Shown here piece by piece: positions 35,662-50,561 of a DNA stretch of 64,000 nt. Below the pieces are notes generated by a model. It searched no databases. It was not told the origin of the DNA and saw only the letters and a list, made by a program, of their open reading frames with translations. Each line of letters starts with the position of its first letter. The stretch's first letter is position 1. This stretch comes from Sphingomonas sanxanigenens DSM 19645 = NX02 (lineage in GTDB: Bacteria; Pseudomonadota; Alphaproteobacteria; Sphingomonadales; Sphingomonadaceae). The stretch lies in the NCBI RefSeq assembly GCF_000512205.2, contig NZ_CP006644.1:4230501-4294500 (forward strand). Direction: 5' to 3'. The position numbers were made by a program, and so were the translations under genes.

Positions 35662-35863
35662 GGGCGTAAGCCCTCGCCCCTACGGGGAGAGGGAAAGGTC
35701 CGCGTAGCGGACCAGGGAGAGGGGCAGTCGCGCCAAGCGTAAAGGTCTGACGGGTTCGCTCTGAGCGAGGCCGAACAAGCAGGAGTGCTGAGCCCTCCGG
35801 GCCTTTACGCTGCGCGCGACGGCCCATCACCCCAACCCTCTTCCCCAAGGGGAGAGGGAGTTT
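35662..35863. repeat. Composite palindromic intergenic repeat
   Basis: About 200 bp without a gene. It has GGGGAGAGGG near its left side, GCGCCAAGCGTAAAG in the middle and CAACCCTCTTCCCCAAGGGGAGAGGG at the right. The same blocks recur in the same order at about 59705-59860, so this is a dispersed repeat unit of this genome. Multiple hairpins could form. It probably also marks the end of the cyclophilin transcript. Confidence 0.7.
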
Positions 35864-36085
35864 CTACGCCGCCTTGGCGGCCGCGTTCCGGTACCACATG
35901 CCGCTGGTCGAGATCGGCAGCGCGGTCGCGCACCAGGCGCATTCGGCGGTGTGGCGGCCGACGTGCCAATGGCTATTGCCGCAATCGGGGCAGCTCGTCG
36001 CGTTGCCCGGGCGGTAGGTGATGGCGGCGCCGGGGAGGGCCGATCCAGACGTTCGCGCGTAGACGATGTTGCTGCTGCCGATCAT
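35864..36085 (-). CDS. Small zinc-ribbon-like protein
   Basis: 73 residues. The sequence CPDCGNSHWHVGRHTAECAWCATALP holds two CxxC knuckles, a typical zinc ribbon. There is no signal or membrane segment. AGGAG lies upstream of the ATG. It follows aconitase on the same strand but a terminator lies between, so it is probably expressed separately. Possible nucleic-acid or protein contact; function unknown. Confidence 0.7.
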   Translation of the reverse strand: MIGSSNIVYARTSGSALPGAAITYRPGNATSCPDCGNSHWHVGRHTAECAWCATALPISTSGMWYRNAAAKAA

Positions 36086-36216
36086 GCCGATGCTCCTGTC
36101 GATCTGTCCCTCAAGCCGGACTCGCCCTCCCCCCGCGTCACGGCGTCAGTGAGGAGACGATGTCGATGATGCTCTGCCGCAGTGAGCCGGTCTGTGCCGC
36201 ACGACACATGGATACG

Positions 36217-36245
36217 AAAACAGCGGCGCTGAACCCAGCGCCGCC
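36217..36245 (-). terminator. Rho-independent terminator of acnA
   Basis: On the minus strand GCGGCGCTG (36236-36244 complement), a GGTT loop and CAGCGCCGC (36223-36231 complement) are followed by TGTTTT. It lies 40 bp past the aconitase stop. Confidence 0.85.
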
Positions 36246-36284
36246 GTCCTCAATCCCGACGATCGATGGCTGGAGCGCCTGTCC

Positions 36285-38963
<2,679 letters not shown>

Positions 38964-39309
38964 AATCGTCCTTCCCGTATGGCGCTGAACCAGGATGGCT
39001 CGGCGCCAGTTCCCGCGGGGCGGAGATGTCTCATCCGGCCGCCGCGGATGTTGCGGATGTGAGATCCGCGGCCGCATTAGCAAGGTGTTGCCCGCTCGAA
39101 AAGCGGCTGGAAAGTGAGAACGACTCGCACCTCGCCGCTGCCGTGCAGCACGCGACGATGCGGTGCAGCAAAGCGCGGATTCGCAGCGCGTGCCGATAGC
39201 CGGCGGCGGCGCGCGCTCCTTACGTACCGGATATTTTCTCCGCCGCTTGCATCCGGCGTGCCATCGTGACCGTATAAACGATATAACATCACGACAGAGA
39301 GGATCGGGC
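38964..39309. promoter_or_regulatory. Divergent promoter region, acnA / beta-propeller gene
   Basis: 346 bp with no gene. For the rightward gene TTGCAT (39247-39252) and TATAAA (39273-39278) are weakly spaced promoter-like boxes, followed by TATAAC at 39282. AGAGAGG lies just before the ATG at 39310. The leftward acnA promoter must also lie here, but I see no clear box pair. Confidence 0.35.
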
Positions 39310-41337
39310 ATGCAACGCTGGATTGCTTCTGGTGGGCTTGCGCTGGCCGCGTCGGTGGCAACGCTGGCCCTTGCGATGAGCGAGCGATCGACGACGCCGA
39401 CCGAGCCTGCGCCCGTCGATGCGCGCGTCGGCCCCAAACTCGCCCGCTTCGCCTCGGCGCGCGCATTCGCCGCCTATATCAACGCCAGCCTCGCGCGAAC
39501 CGCTGAGCAGGAGGATGGCAAGATGTTCCAGTCCGTCCCCTCCCCGTCCGCGCCATCGGTGATGGCGGAGCCCGCGGCGGACGCCGCCGCCACCGGCGCG
39601 GAGGCGGCCGCCAATCCGGAGATCACCAACAACCAGATGGTCGGCGTCGACGAGGGCGGCATCGTCAAGCAGATCGGGCGGCATCTGGTGGTGCTGCAGG
39701 ACGGCCGCCTGTTCAGCATCGATCTGGGCGACCGCGCCGGCGCGCCGATGCGCCTCGCCGACCGCATCGACGTCTATCGCAGCCCCGAAACCGCGGCGAG
39801 CTGGTATGACGAGATGCTGGTGCTGGAGGACCGCATCCTCGTCACCGCCTATAATTATCGCGAGCAGGCGAGCGAGATCACCGTGCTGCGGCTGGATCCC
39901 ACGACCGGACGGATGCGGCGCGAGGGCCGTTTCCTGATGAATTCCAACGATTATTACAGCACCGAAAACTATGCGACGCGGCTCGTGGGGGACACGCTGG
40001 TGGTCTACACGCCGCACCAGTTGCTCGCCGGCGGCACGCAGTTCGCGTGGCCGCGGCTGCGCCGGGCCGATGGCGATGGCGAGGCCGATGGCGGCAAGGC
40101 GCTGATCGGCCCCACCGACGTCTACGCCCCGCCGGGCGAAGTCGATTATCCGGTGCTCCACACGATTTCCTTCTGCCCGCTGAAGGCCAGCCTCGATTGC
40201 CGGACGACCGCGTTCATCGGCCCCGCCATGCGCGAATTCTATGTCTCGCCGACCGACGCCTTCCTGTGGATCGGCGCGCCCGATGGGCTGCCCTGGGCGA
40301 TCGACTATCGCAACCGGCGGCGGCAGGCGTGCGGCGCCGGCGAATCCTGGCGCAGCGCCAGCAGCAACCCCGCCCTGCTCTATCGCCTGCCGCTTGACGG
40401 CGGCACGATCGGGGCGCTCGCGGTAGAGGGCGTACCGGCGGACCAGTTCGCGTTCGACAGCCGCGACGGCCGCTTCCGCGCCTTGCTCGCGTCGGCGGGT
40501 GCCGGCTGCGCGCCCAACGGTACCGCCGATCCGCTCGCGCTGCTCGATGTACCGCTGACCGCGTTCGGCACCAGCATCCGCCACACCACCGATCGCGCCT
40601 ATACGCGGCTGCCCGGCATCGAGGGCGGCATGCTCGAGAACCGCTTCCTCGGCGGCTGGCTGCTCTATGGCGGGCGGACGGGCTGGAGCGGCATGGAGGA
40701 CAGCGGACGACGCCCATCCCCCTCATCCCTGTTCGCGGTGCCGCTGCGCCAGCCCGATCGGGTCACCCGTCTCAGCCTGCCGCACAACGCCGTCCGCATC
40801 GAACGCGCCGGCAACGACGCGGTGGTGACCGGCTATCGCGATGCCGGCGGGCTTTCGCTTTCCTATCTCCGCCTCGATCGCGACGCGGCGACGCTCGCCG
40901 CGACGACGCAACTGCCCGGCCGCGTGGAAAGCGAAGGACGAAGCCACGCGTTCAACGCGTGGGTGCGGCCGGACGGCAGCGGCGTTCTCGGCATCCCGAC
41001 CAGCAGCAATCAAGGGCGCGCGGATCGCGGCTGGTCCGAAAGCCGCGATTCGGATCTGAGCTTCGTCGCGATCGGCACCGACAAGCGGCTGAGCCCGGCG
41101 GGCGAACTCAGCATCGCCGGGCGCAAGCCCGAGGCGGGCTATCGCTGCGAAATCTCCTGCATCGACTGGTATGGCAATGCGCGGCCGATCTTCACTGGCG
41201 GCCGCATCTTCGCGCTGATGGGCACCGAATTGGTCGAGGGCCGGATGGCGGGCGGCCGCATCGCCCCCGTCCAGCGCGTCGATCTTACCGGTCGCGCCGG
41301 CTCGGGATCCGGCGCTCGACCGGCGGCGGCGCGCTGA
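39310..41337 (+). CDS. Secreted beta-propeller domain protein
   Basis: 675 residues from [23 protein letters not shown], an N-terminal signal or anchor. [33 protein letters not shown] matches the opening of the secreted beta-propeller family (Pfam Beta_propel type), whose members read TNVQVxGVDExDIVKTDG. The rest is a series of beta-blade-like repeats ([47 protein letters not shown]). No enzyme motif is seen; such proteins are thought to be extracytoplasmic binding or scaffold proteins. The 3' end overlaps the convergent S9 peptidase gene by 53 nt. Confidence 0.8.
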   Translation: MQRWIASGGLALAASVATLALAMSERSTTPTEPAPVDARVGPKLARFASARAFAAYINASLARTAEQEDGKMFQSVPSPSAPSVMAEPAADAAATGAEAAANPEITNNQMVGVDEGGIVKQIGRHLVVLQDGRLFSIDLGDRAGAPMRLADRIDVYRSPETAASWYDEMLVLEDRILVTAYNYREQASEITVLRLDPTTGRMRREGRFLMNSNDYYSTENYATRLVGDTLVVYTPHQLLAGGTQFAWPRLRRADGDGEADGGKALIGPTDVYAPPGEVDYPVLHTISFCPLKASLDCRTTAFIGPAMREFYVSPTDAFLWIGAPDGLPWAIDYRNRRRQACGAGESWRSASSNPALLYRLPLDGGTIGALAVEGVPADQFAFDSRDGRFRALLASAGAGCAPNGTADPLALLDVPLTAFGTSIRHTTDRAYTRLPGIEGGMLENRFLGGWLLYGGRTGWSGMEDSGRRPSPSSLFAVPLRQPDRVTRLSLPHNAVRIERAGNDAVVTGYRDAGGLSLSYLRLDRDAATLAATTQLPGRVESEGRSHAFNAWVRPDGSGVLGIPTSSNQGRADRGWSESRDSDLSFVAIGTDKRLSPAGELSIAGRKPEAGYRCEISCIDWYGNARPIFTGGRIFALMGTELVEGRMAGGRIAPVQRVDLTGRAGSGSGARPAAAR

Positions 41338-43384
41338 CCGCCGCCGCGGTGGCGGATGCGCCGGCGGGTTTCAGCCAGCGATCGTACCAGGCGATGTTGC
41401 TGCGCATGCGGTGGACGAGGTAGCTCGGCACCGTCAGCCCGTGATTTTCGCCGGGATAGACGATCAGCCGCGCCGGCACGCCGCGCGCCTTGAGCGCCAG
41501 ATACATCTGCTGGGCGCCGACGCAGGGGACATTGTCGTCCGCCTCCGCGCATTCGAACTGGGTGGGCGTGCGGATCCGCTCGGGATGGCGAAACGGATAG
41601 GCGATCCGCTCCCACGTCTCGGGCGTCTCCCAAGGCGCGCCGAGTTCGAGGAGATATTCGCGGGCATACATGTCGACGCCGAAGGTCGACTGTGCGTTGG
41701 ACACGCCCGCGCCATAGACCGCCGCCTTGATGCGCGGATCGCTGGCGATCATGTAGCCGGTCAATATGCCGCCATAGCTCCAGCCGCCCGCGGCGATGCG
41801 ATCGGGATCGGCGATGCCCGCCTCGATCGCATGGGTGATGCCGGCGCTGATATCCTTCGCGTCGAGATTGCCCCAATCGGCATAGATCGCGCGGGCATAG
41901 TCGAAGCCGCGGCCCGATGAGCCGCGCGGATTGACCTTGAGCACCGCATAGCCCGCCGCCGCATAGAGCTGCGCGTCGAGATCGAATTCATGGCCGTGCT
42001 GGTAGACCGGGCCGCCATGGAGGTCGGCGATCAACGGGTAGCGCTTCGCCGGATCATGGTCCGGCGGCAGCACCAGCAGGCCGTGGATCTCGGCATCGCC
42101 GCTCCTGAACGCGACCTCGCGCACCTCCCCCAGCCGCCGCTTCGCCGCCCAGTCGTTGTGATGCGTCAGCGCGCGCATCCCGCCGACCGCATAGAGTTCG
42201 GCGGGCGTGCGATCGTCGCTGTCGAGCAGCGCGATGCCGCCCTTGCCGGAAACCGCGAACTCATAGCCGGTGCGCTCGCCGCGGTTGAGCCAGGTCGTCG
42301 CGCCGCTGAGCGGATCGATCCTGGCCAGCCAGATCGTGCGATCCTGCTCGACCAGCGCGACGACGCTGCCGTCCGGCGCCCATTGCGGCGCGTAATACCA
42401 TTGGTCGGTGCGCGACGGCCGCGTCACCGCGCCGGTCGCCACATCGGCGACGGCAAGCTGGTGCGGCGCATAATAGATCCACTTGTCCTCGGCGCCCTCC
42501 AGCCAGACGAGCCGCTTCGAATCCGCCGACCAGGCCGGGCCCGAGCCCCAGGCGGGATCGCCATCGGCGCCCGGCGACGTGCTGAGCTTGCGCGGCGGCG
42601 CCCCGCCTTGGGGCGGCTGGACATAGATCTCGTAATTGAGATCGGCGTCGGTCGCGCCGACATCCTTGGCGGTATAGGCGATCAGGCTGCCGTCGGGCGA
42701 CCAGGCGGGATGCCAATGGTCACGCCCGGCGGCGGTGAGTTGCGTCGCCTTGCCGGTCGCGAGGTCGACGATGAAGAGCTGGCGGGTGCGATCGTCGATA
42801 TAGCCGCGCCCATCCTCCTTGAAGAAGAAGCGCTCGGTTTCGATCGGCGGCGGCACCTTCGCCTTCGAGCCGACATTGCGCCCGACCTCGGCAACGACCA
42901 CCGCGCGGCGGCCATCGGGCGCCAGCGCATAGTCGCTGATCCCGCCCGGCAGATCGGTCACCCGGCGCGGCTTGCCGCCTGCCGCCGGCATCCGCCAGAG
43001 CTGCGTGTTCTCATCCTCCTCTTCTTTCTCATCGTCGGGATCGGCGCGCGGTGCGGGCTTGGCGCCGGCATCGCCGAGGAAGAACAAGGTCGCGCCGTCC
43101 GCCGCATAACGCGGCTTCCATTCGCTGGAATCGGTGCGGGTGAGCTGCTTCGGCGCACCGCCGGCGAAGGGCACCGTCCAGATGTCGGTGCTGGCGGTGT
43201 CACGCTCGGTGTCCTTCACCGCGAGGCTGTAGGCGACGGTCGCGCCATCGGGCGAGAAGCTCGGCTCCGCCACGGTCCGCAGGCGGGCGATGTCGTCGAG
43301 CGATACGGCGGTCGGCGCGGGCGCCTCCTCCCCCGCGGCGGTCAGCGTGGCGAGCAGCAACAGCGCGGCGATGCGACGATCCAT
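41285..43384 (-). CDS. Exported S9-family prolyl oligopeptidase-like peptidase
   Basis: 699 residues, with a signal peptide MDRRIAALLLLATLTAAGE. An N-terminal beta-propeller with WD40/TolB-like repeats (SFSPDGATVAYSL, AWSPDGSLIAYT, WSADSKRLVWL) precedes an alpha/beta hydrolase domain. The catalytic triad is readable: Ser in GGWSYGG, Asp in AEADDNVPC, His in GENHGLT. Acyl-aminoacyl-peptidase/dipeptidyl-peptidase type enzymes of this layout cleave short peptides. It is antisense to the end of the propeller gene for 53 nt. A stand-alone gene. Confidence 0.93.
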   Translation of the reverse strand: MDRRIAALLLLATLTAAGEEAPAPTAVSLDDIARLRTVAEPSFSPDGATVAYSLAVKDTERDTASTDIWTVPFAGGAPKQLTRTDSSEWKPRYAADGATLFFLGDAGAKPAPRADPDDEKEEEDENTQLWRMPAAGGKPRRVTDLPGGISDYALAPDGRRAVVVAEVGRNVGSKAKVPPPIETERFFFKEDGRGYIDDRTRQLFIVDLATGKATQLTAAGRDHWHPAWSPDGSLIAYTAKDVGATDADLNYEIYVQPPQGGAPPRKLSTSPGADGDPAWGSGPAWSADSKRLVWLEGAEDKWIYYAPHQLAVADVATGAVTRPSRTDQWYYAPQWAPDGSVVALVEQDRTIWLARIDPLSGATTWLNRGERTGYEFAVSGKGGIALLDSDDRTPAELYAVGGMRALTHHNDWAAKRRLGEVREVAFRSGDAEIHGLLVLPPDHDPAKRYPLIADLHGGPVYQHGHEFDLDAQLYAAAGYAVLKVNPRGSSGRGFDYARAIYADWGNLDAKDISAGITHAIEAGIADPDRIAAGGWSYGGILTGYMIASDPRIKAAVYGAGVSNAQSTFGVDMYAREYLLELGAPWETPETWERIAYPFRHPERIRTPTQFECAEADDNVPCVGAQQMYLALKARGVPARLIVYPGENHGLTVPSYLVHRMRSNIAWYDRWLKPAGASATAAAVSAPPPVERRIPSRRDR

Positions 43385-43563
43385 GCCGATTTCCCCCCTG
43401 GTCGATGGCCATTGGTGCAGGGGCGCGGAGAGACAGTCAACGCAGGGCGGTGGTGACGATGCCCGCCAAGGCTCCGAATTCTATGGCCGCAGACGATCGG
43501 GCTGGCCGGGAGACGCGAAATCCTCGGCGCGCGGCGCCGAAGACCGGCTGGCCTCGCGCCCTG

Positions 43564-44451
43564 TCATGGCAGGCGATGCCCGCTTGAGGCCTCAACCACC
43601 GCATACCATTCGGCCCGGCTCCACTGCAGCCTGAACGCATCCGCCGCCTCGCGGATGCGACCCGGCTGCTGGCTGCCGACGATCGGCACTGGACGCGCCG
43701 GATGCGCCATGATCCACGCATAGGCCGCAGCGGCACGCGAGACGCCGGCCTCCGCCGCCTTGGCATCGAGCAGCGCCGCGACCGCCCCCTCGCCGGAAAG
43801 CCGGCCGCCGCCCAGCGGCGACCAGGCGAGCACGGCAAGGCCCAGTTCCATCGCGAGATCGAGTTCGCCGTCCCACAACGGCCGGGTGTGCAGCGGCGAG
43901 AATTGTGGCTGCGTCGTCGCCAGCGCGAAGGGCAGATGCGCCTGCAGCGCGCGGATCTGCGCGGGGGTGAAGTTGGAAACGCCAACGCTCAGCACCTTGC
44001 CCGAAACGACCATCCGCTCGAGCGTGCGGGCGAGGTCGGCGGGATGCGTCAGCATGTCGGGCCGGTGGACCTGCCACAGCTCGACATGATCGGTGCGCAT
44101 CCGCCGCAGCGACGCGTCGAGCGCCGATTCCAGATAGGCCGCGCCCGAATCATAGGGCACGCCGGGGACGATGCCGCCCTTGGTGGCGAGCACCATCCGA
44201 TCCCGCAGCCCCGGCGCCTCCGCCAGCACCCGCCCCAGCAACGCCTCGGCCGCACCGAACGGTTCACCATTGTCCGGACCATAGACGTCGGCCGTGTCGA
44301 AGAAGTCGATGCCGGCCTCCAGCGCCGCCTCGACGCGCGCACGCGCCGCGCCAACATCGTCACCGGCGAAGCGCCACATGCCCCAACCGATCGGGGCAAT
44401 CGACAATCCGCTGTTACCGAGCGGTACGGGATCGGGCGTGAGGGCGCTCAT
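43564..44451 (-). CDS. Aldo/keto reductase
   Basis: 295 residues from the ATG at 44451 (MSALTPDPVPLGNSGLSIAPIGWGMWRF); an upstream in-frame ATG at 44487 gives a Cys-rich leader I distrust. AKR landmarks: DFFDTADVYGP (catalytic Asp and Tyr), LATKGG (Lys), ELWQVHRPD (His), VGVSNFTPAQIRAL, and SPLGGG. Full tetrad present, unlike the AKR at 29544. It resembles the YdhF oxidoreductase branch. It is on the same strand as the putative apiose operon but 136 bp downstream, so membership is uncertain. Confidence 0.9.
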   Translation of the reverse strand: MSALTPDPVPLGNSGLSIAPIGWGMWRFAGDDVGAARARVEAALEAGIDFFDTADVYGPDNGEPFGAAEALLGRVLAEAPGLRDRMVLATKGGIVPGVPYDSGAAYLESALDASLRRMRTDHVELWQVHRPDMLTHPADLARTLERMVVSGKVLSVGVSNFTPAQIRALQAHLPFALATTQPQFSPLHTRPLWDGELDLAMELGLAVLAWSPLGGGRLSGEGAVAALLDAKAAEAGVSRAAAAYAWIMAHPARPVPIVGSQQPGRIREAADAFRLQWSRAEWYAVVEASSGHRLP

Positions 44452-44587
44452 TCCCACGCATTGACACAGGCAGGACGGCAGAGACAATCCGCTGCGGCAT
44501 GATCGGCAGCCGCATGATGGGATGGGCGCATATCCGAACCACCCTCATCCTCCCCGGCGCGCAGCGTCGGGGAGGAAAATCAACGCG

Positions 44588-45574
44588 TCACTCTCCGCCG
44601 AACAGCGCGCCGCGCGCGAGGTTCAGCGCGGTGACCGCATCCTGCCTCGCCTGCGCGGCACGCATCGCGTCGAAGTCGAGCCGGTCGAGCGCGCGTTCGA
44701 TGCGCTTGAGGAAGCCGATCGCGCTCTTCGCCGCTTCCACGCTGTCTTCGCGGAACGGGAACTGGTCGAGCTGCCACACCCCCTCCCAGTTGTTCCGGCG
44801 CAGCGTGTAGAAGAATTCGAACAGTTCGATCGGGTGGACCGAGCCGGCGATCATGTCGTCGTCCCAGCCGCGCAGATTGTCGTTCACGTCCATGCCGAAC
44901 AGGCGACCATAGTCGATCGCAAGCTGCGCCGCGTCCGCGGGCGATTCCCCGCCATAGAGCGAGTGACCGAAGTCGAGCAGGATGCCGACATTGGGCAGGC
45001 CGATCTTCTCGATGCCGAGCAAGGTGCGCGCGACGCTGTCGAAGCTCATATGGTTGCGCGGCTCGCGCGGCTTGTACTCGATGACGAACTGCAGGTCGGG
45101 GTTCTGCTGCGCCAGTTCGCCGACGCCGTCGAGGCTCTTGCGCCAGATGTCGCCATGATCGACCTGGAACGGATAATCCCAGCCATCCTGCCCCGGCCAC
45201 AGCTTCACATATTTGGCGCCGAAGCGGCGGACGACGTTGGCGGCATCGTTGATCAGTTCGTTGGCGCGGCGGCGCACGCCCGGATCGGGGTTGGTGAAGG
45301 CGCCCTTGGAGAATTCGCGCGTGTAGATCTCAGGCGTGATGCCGATGACCTCCAGCTTGTTGCGCTTGAGCGCCTCGTCCACCGCGTCGAGGCTGAGCTT
45401 GGGATCCGCGAACGGATAGTTGATGTCGACCACCGAAAGATCACCCACCGATCCCGCCAGATCGATCATCTCGATCAGGCTGCGCGGGGCGCCGTAACCA
45501 TCGGTCGCGTAGCGATCGACATAGGTCGCGAAATGCCAGATCCCCGCGCCGAACTTCTGTTCGCTCGCCATCAT
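44588..45574 (-). CDS. TIM-barrel sugar isomerase/epimerase, candidate D-apiose isomerase
   Basis: 328 residues of the AP-endonuclease-2/xylose-isomerase-like barrel. Metal and substrate residues are suggested by [14 protein letters not shown] (Glu), [15 protein letters not shown] (Asp, His) and [16 protein letters not shown] (Asp cluster). [14 protein letters not shown] is a typical substrate loop of ketose/aldose isomerases such as the L-rhamnose isomerase relatives. AAAGGAA precedes the start. It is the last gene of the ABC operon, 14 nt after the binding protein. With a kinase and split transketolase encoded opposite, D-apiose to D-apulose isomerisation is the best fit. Other pentoses or tetroses remain possible. 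Confidence 0.8.
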   Translation of the reverse strand: MMASEQKFGAGIWHFATYVDRYATDGYGAPRSLIEMIDLAGSVGDLSVVDINYPFADPKLSLDAVDEALKRNKLEVIGITPEIYTREFSKGAFTNPDPGVRRRANELINDAANVVRRFGAKYVKLWPGQDGWDYPFQVDHGDIWRKSLDGVGELAQQNPDLQFVIEYKPREPRNHMSFDSVARTLLGIEKIGLPNVGILLDFGHSLYGGESPADAAQLAIDYGRLFGMDVNDNLRGWDDDMIAGSVHPIELFEFFYTLRRNNWEGVWQLDQFPFREDSVEAAKSAIGFLKRIERALDRLDFDAMRAAQARQDAVTALNLARGALFGGE

Positions 45575-45588
45575 CCTGTTCCTTTCCG

Positions 45589-47341
<1,753 letters not shown>

Positions 47342-47345
<4 letters not shown>

Positions 47346-48385
47346 CTCCAGCCGCCCCGCGACATGCGGAGTTGCAGTTGATCTAGCATGACGGCGCCGA
47401 CAATCACGGCCCCCTTGATCACCATCTGCCAGAACTCGCTGATCCCCAGCATGACCATGCCGTCCCCCAGCGCGCCGATCACGCAGGCGCCGATCAAGGT
47501 GCCGCCGATCGTGCCGCGACCGCCCGCCAGCGAGGCGCCGCCCAGCACCACCGCGGCGATCGCGCTGAGCTCGAAGGTCTCGCCCGAGGCGGGGTGCGCG
47601 GCGACGAGGTCGGACGCGACGATCAGCCCGACCAGCGCAGCGCAGCCGCCGGATATGACATAGGCGGCGATCTTCACGCGATTGACCGCGATGCCCGAAA
47701 GCAAGGCCGCACGCTCGTTTCCGCCGACCGCATAGATGCGCCGGCCAAAGGCGGTGTTGGCGGCAACGAAGGCGGCGACCAGCGCGAGGACGATCAGGAT
47801 CAGCACCGGCAGCGGCACGCCGAGCAGCCGGCCCGCGCCGAGGAAGGGAAAGCCCTGATTGCCGAAATCGACGCTGCCGGTGAGGTTTGGGAAAGTCGCG
47901 CCGCCCGACAGCAGCAGCGCGGCGCCGCGCGCGACATAGAGCATGCCGAGCGTGGCGATGAACGGCGCCACCCCGAAGCGAGTGATCAGTACGCCGTTGG
48001 CGAAGCCGATCGCCGCGCCGATCAGGATCACCGAGACGATTACCAGCGGTATCGAGGGAAAGATGACGACGCCCATCGGCGTCAGTTCGATGCCGTTTAG
48101 GATCAGCGCGCCCGCGATCATGCCGCCAAGCCCCGCGATCGACCCCACCGATAGATCGATGCCGCCGGTCAGCACGACATAGGTCATGCCGATGCCGAGG
48201 ATCGCGATCACCGCGATATGCTTGGCCATGATCAGCATATTGGCGACCGACAGGAAGTTGGGCGCCATCGCCGAGAAGAAGGCGAGCACGACGAACAAGG
48301 CGATCAACGCGCGCAGGCGGATCAAAAGATCGAGCAGGCGACGCGAACCGCCCGGTTCGGCGGTGGCTTCGGCGGGGCTGGTCAT
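47342..48385 (-). CDS. Sugar ABC transporter permease (RbsC type)
   Basis: 347 residues with about eight to ten membrane segments. Family blocks: MTYVVLTGGIDLSVGSIAGLGG, VLITRFGVAPFIATLGML, AVGGNERAALLSGIAVNRVKIAAYVISGG, and AIAAVVLGGASLAGGRGTIGGTLIGA (EAA-like loop contacting the ATPase). Typical of ribose/xylose/other monosaccharide importers. Coupled at both ends by ATGA overlaps. Confidence 0.95.
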
Positions 48386-49899
48386 GCGGCCTCTGTGACG
48401 GATGGGATCGGGGCGGTCGCGTTGGCGGCGCGGACCAGCCGGTCTTCGCTCGCCTGCGCGGCGGGCATGTCGTCGGTGATGCGGCCGCCCGCCATCACCA
48501 GCACGCGGTCGGCGGCGGCGATCGCCTCGACGAGGTCCGAGGTGGAGAACAGCACGGCGATACCCTCGGCGGCGAGTTCGCGCATCACCTCGAAAATCTC
48601 GGCGCGCGCGCCGATGTCGACGCCGCGGCCGGGCTCGTCGAGCAGCACCAGCCTGGGGCCGGGGAGCAGCGCGCGGCCGATCAGCACCTTCTGCTGGTTG
48701 CCGCCCGACAGCGCACCGATCGCAATGTCGGGCGAAGCCGCCTTCACTCCCATCCGCCCCATCATCGGGCGGACCGCGCCGCTCTCATGCTCGGCCGACA
48801 GGAAGCCCATCCGCCGCAGCCGATCGAGCACCGAGACCGACATGTTGCGGGCGACCGAGAAATTGGCGAACAGCCCCTCGGTCTTGCGATCCTCCGCGAC
48901 GAACTGGACGCCGTGGCGCAGCCGCGCGCGCAGCGATTTGCCCGTCAGTTCGACGCCGTCCACGCGGATCGATCCCCGCGCGGGCAACGCGCCGCAGATC
49001 GCCTCGAACAGTTCGGAACGGCCGGCGCCGAGCAGGCCGTAGAGCGCGGTAATCTCTCCACAGCGCACGCTGAAGCTGGCGTCGGCGACCGCGAGATTGC
49101 CATTGGCGCGCGGCACTTCGAGATCGGTGACGACCAGCATCTCGCTACCCGGCGTGCAGGCGGTGCGCCGAGGCGCGGTGGTGGCGCCGCCCAGCATGTG
49201 ATGGACGATCCATTCGACCGAGAATTCGCCGCGTTCGGCATAGGCGACGCGTTCGCCGTCGCGCAGCACCGTGACATGATCGCCGATGCGGACGATCTCC
49301 TCCAGCCGGTGCGAGATATAGATGATCGCGACGCCGGCGCCGCGCAGCTCGTCGACCACCTGGAACAGCCGCTCGGTCTCGGCGGCGCTCAGCGCGGAGG
49401 TCGGCTCGTCGAGGATCAGCACCGAAACGTCGCGGGAGAGAGCACGCGCGATCTCCACGATCTGTTGTTCGCCGACGCGCAGCGCGCCGACCAGCGTATC
49501 GGGGTTGATCGCGGCACCCAGCCGCGCGAGCAGTTCGACCGCGCGCGCGCGCTCGCGCCGATGATCGATCGCGACGCCGCGGGCGAGCACGCGTTCGAGG
49601 AAGATGTTCTGGGTGACGCTGAGGTTGGGGCAGAGGCTGAGTTCCTGGTGGACGATGCCGATGCCGTATGCCGCGGCATCCTGCACCGAGCGGATCACCG
49701 CCGGCTTGCCCTCGATCACCAGGTCGCCGCCATCGAGCGTCTCGACCCCGGCGATGATGCGCATCAGCGTCGACTTGCCCGCGCCATTCTCCCCGATCAG
49801 CACGTTGACCGCGCCGGCATGGACGTCGAAGTCGACCGACTTCAGCGCCCGCACGACGCCGTACCGCTTCTCGACGCCGCGGGCGGCGATGCGGATCAT
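48382..49899 (-). CDS. Sugar ABC transporter ATPase (RbsA type, duplicated domain)
   Basis: 505 residues, two ABC domains in tandem. Domain 1: Walker A IGENGAGKST, signature LRVGEQQ, Walker B VLILDEPTSALS. Domain 2: degenerate Walker A YGLLGAGRSE, signature LSGGNQQK, Walker B LVLLDEPGRGVD. This asymmetry is standard for RbsA/MglA/XylG proteins, where domain 2 is catalytically weakened. It drives import through the downstream-encoded permease. Start overlaps the lipoprotein gene stop by 4 nt. Confidence 0.96.
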   Translation of the reverse strand: MIRIAARGVEKRYGVVRALKSVDFDVHAGAVNVLIGENGAGKSTLMRIIAGVETLDGGDLVIEGKPAVIRSVQDAAAYGIGIVHQELSLCPNLSVTQNIFLERVLARGVAIDHRRERARAVELLARLGAAINPDTLVGALRVGEQQIVEIARALSRDVSVLILDEPTSALSAAETERLFQVVDELRGAGVAIIYISHRLEEIVRIGDHVTVLRDGERVAYAERGEFSVEWIVHHMLGGATTAPRRTACTPGSEMLVVTDLEVPRANGNLAVADASFSVRCGEITALYGLLGAGRSELFEAICGALPARGSIRVDGVELTGKSLRARLRHGVQFVAEDRKTEGLFANFSVARNMSVSVLDRLRRMGFLSAEHESGAVRPMMGRMGVKAASPDIAIGALSGGNQQKVLIGRALLPGPRLVLLDEPGRGVDIGARAEIFEVMRELAAEGIAVLFSTSDLVEAIAAADRVLVMAGGRITDDMPAAQASEDRLVRAANATAPIPSVTEAA

Positions 49900-50561
49900 C
49901 GCGCCGCTGCCGGTGCGCTGCCGCCGGCCGGCTCGATCGAAACCGGTGTCACGACCAGCGGCGCGTCGCCCGCGCTCGGCCGGGCCGCGCCCAGGAAGCG
50001 GATGCGGTCCCCCGGCTTGAGCGCGCCCAATGTCTGGCGCAGCGGCGTGACCGCACGCTCGGTGAGTTCGGTGCCGACCTCGGCGAAGGCGATCTGATCG
50101 GGAAAACCGTCGAACGCGACGAAGGGCAGCGCATCGCGGATCGTGGTGCCCGAGACCACCGGCCCCGCCTGGATCAGCACCGGCCCTGCCTTGGTCTGCA
50201 CCGCCACGGTGCCACGCGGCTGGTCGAGATCGACGCGCTCCACCTGTGCGTCGCCGCTGACGACGAAGGTCCAGGGCGAGCCCTCGCCTGCGCGCCGGCC
50301 ATGCGCGGCGCCGAGCTGCTCGATCGGTTCGGCGCGCAGCCGCTCAACCGGGATCGCGCTGTCCGCCAGCGCCTTTTGCGCGCGGCCGCCCCAGATCGTT
50401 TCGACATAGCGCTTCGCATCGAAGGCGCCGCTGCTCCGTTCCCGCAAGGCGCGCGCCTCGTCGATGGGGAGGATCTTGCATCCGGCGACCAGGCACAGCG
50501 CAACGCCCGCAGCGGCCGCCCGCATCCCTGCCCATCCGAGAGAGCCCGAGGCTCGTTGCAT
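49896..50561 (-). CDS. DUF2291-type lipoprotein
   Basis: 221 residues. The lipobox LCLVAGC near residues 23-29 after a hydrophobic segment indicates an inner-face lipid-anchored protein. KRYVETIWGGRAQKALADSAI and TFVVSGDAQVERVDLDQPRGTVAVQT, then GDRIRFLGAARP match the DUF2291 family, which is found inside sugar ABC operons of the RbsABC type. Its biochemical role is not known. The ATG at 50561 follows AAGG by 8 nt; a GTG at 50582 is an alternative. It is the first gene of the leftward operon. Confidence 0.85.
   Translation of the reverse strand: MQRASGSLGWAGMRAAAAGVALCLVAGCKILPIDEARALRERSSGAFDAKRYVETIWGGRAQKALADSAIPVERLRAEPIEQLGAAHGRRAGEGSPWTFVVSGDAQVERVDLDQPRGTVAVQTKAGPVLIQAGPVVSGTTIRDALPFVAFDGFPDQIAFAEVGTELTERAVTPLRQTLGALKPGDRIRFLGAARPSAGDAPLVVTPVSIEPAGGSAPAAAR

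Noticed and set aside
38964-39437. 158-codon N-terminal extension of aconitase
   Set aside because: AcnA proteins begin near the [12 protein letters not shown] start; the extension is basic and unlike the family, and 38963 has a good ribosome-binding site.
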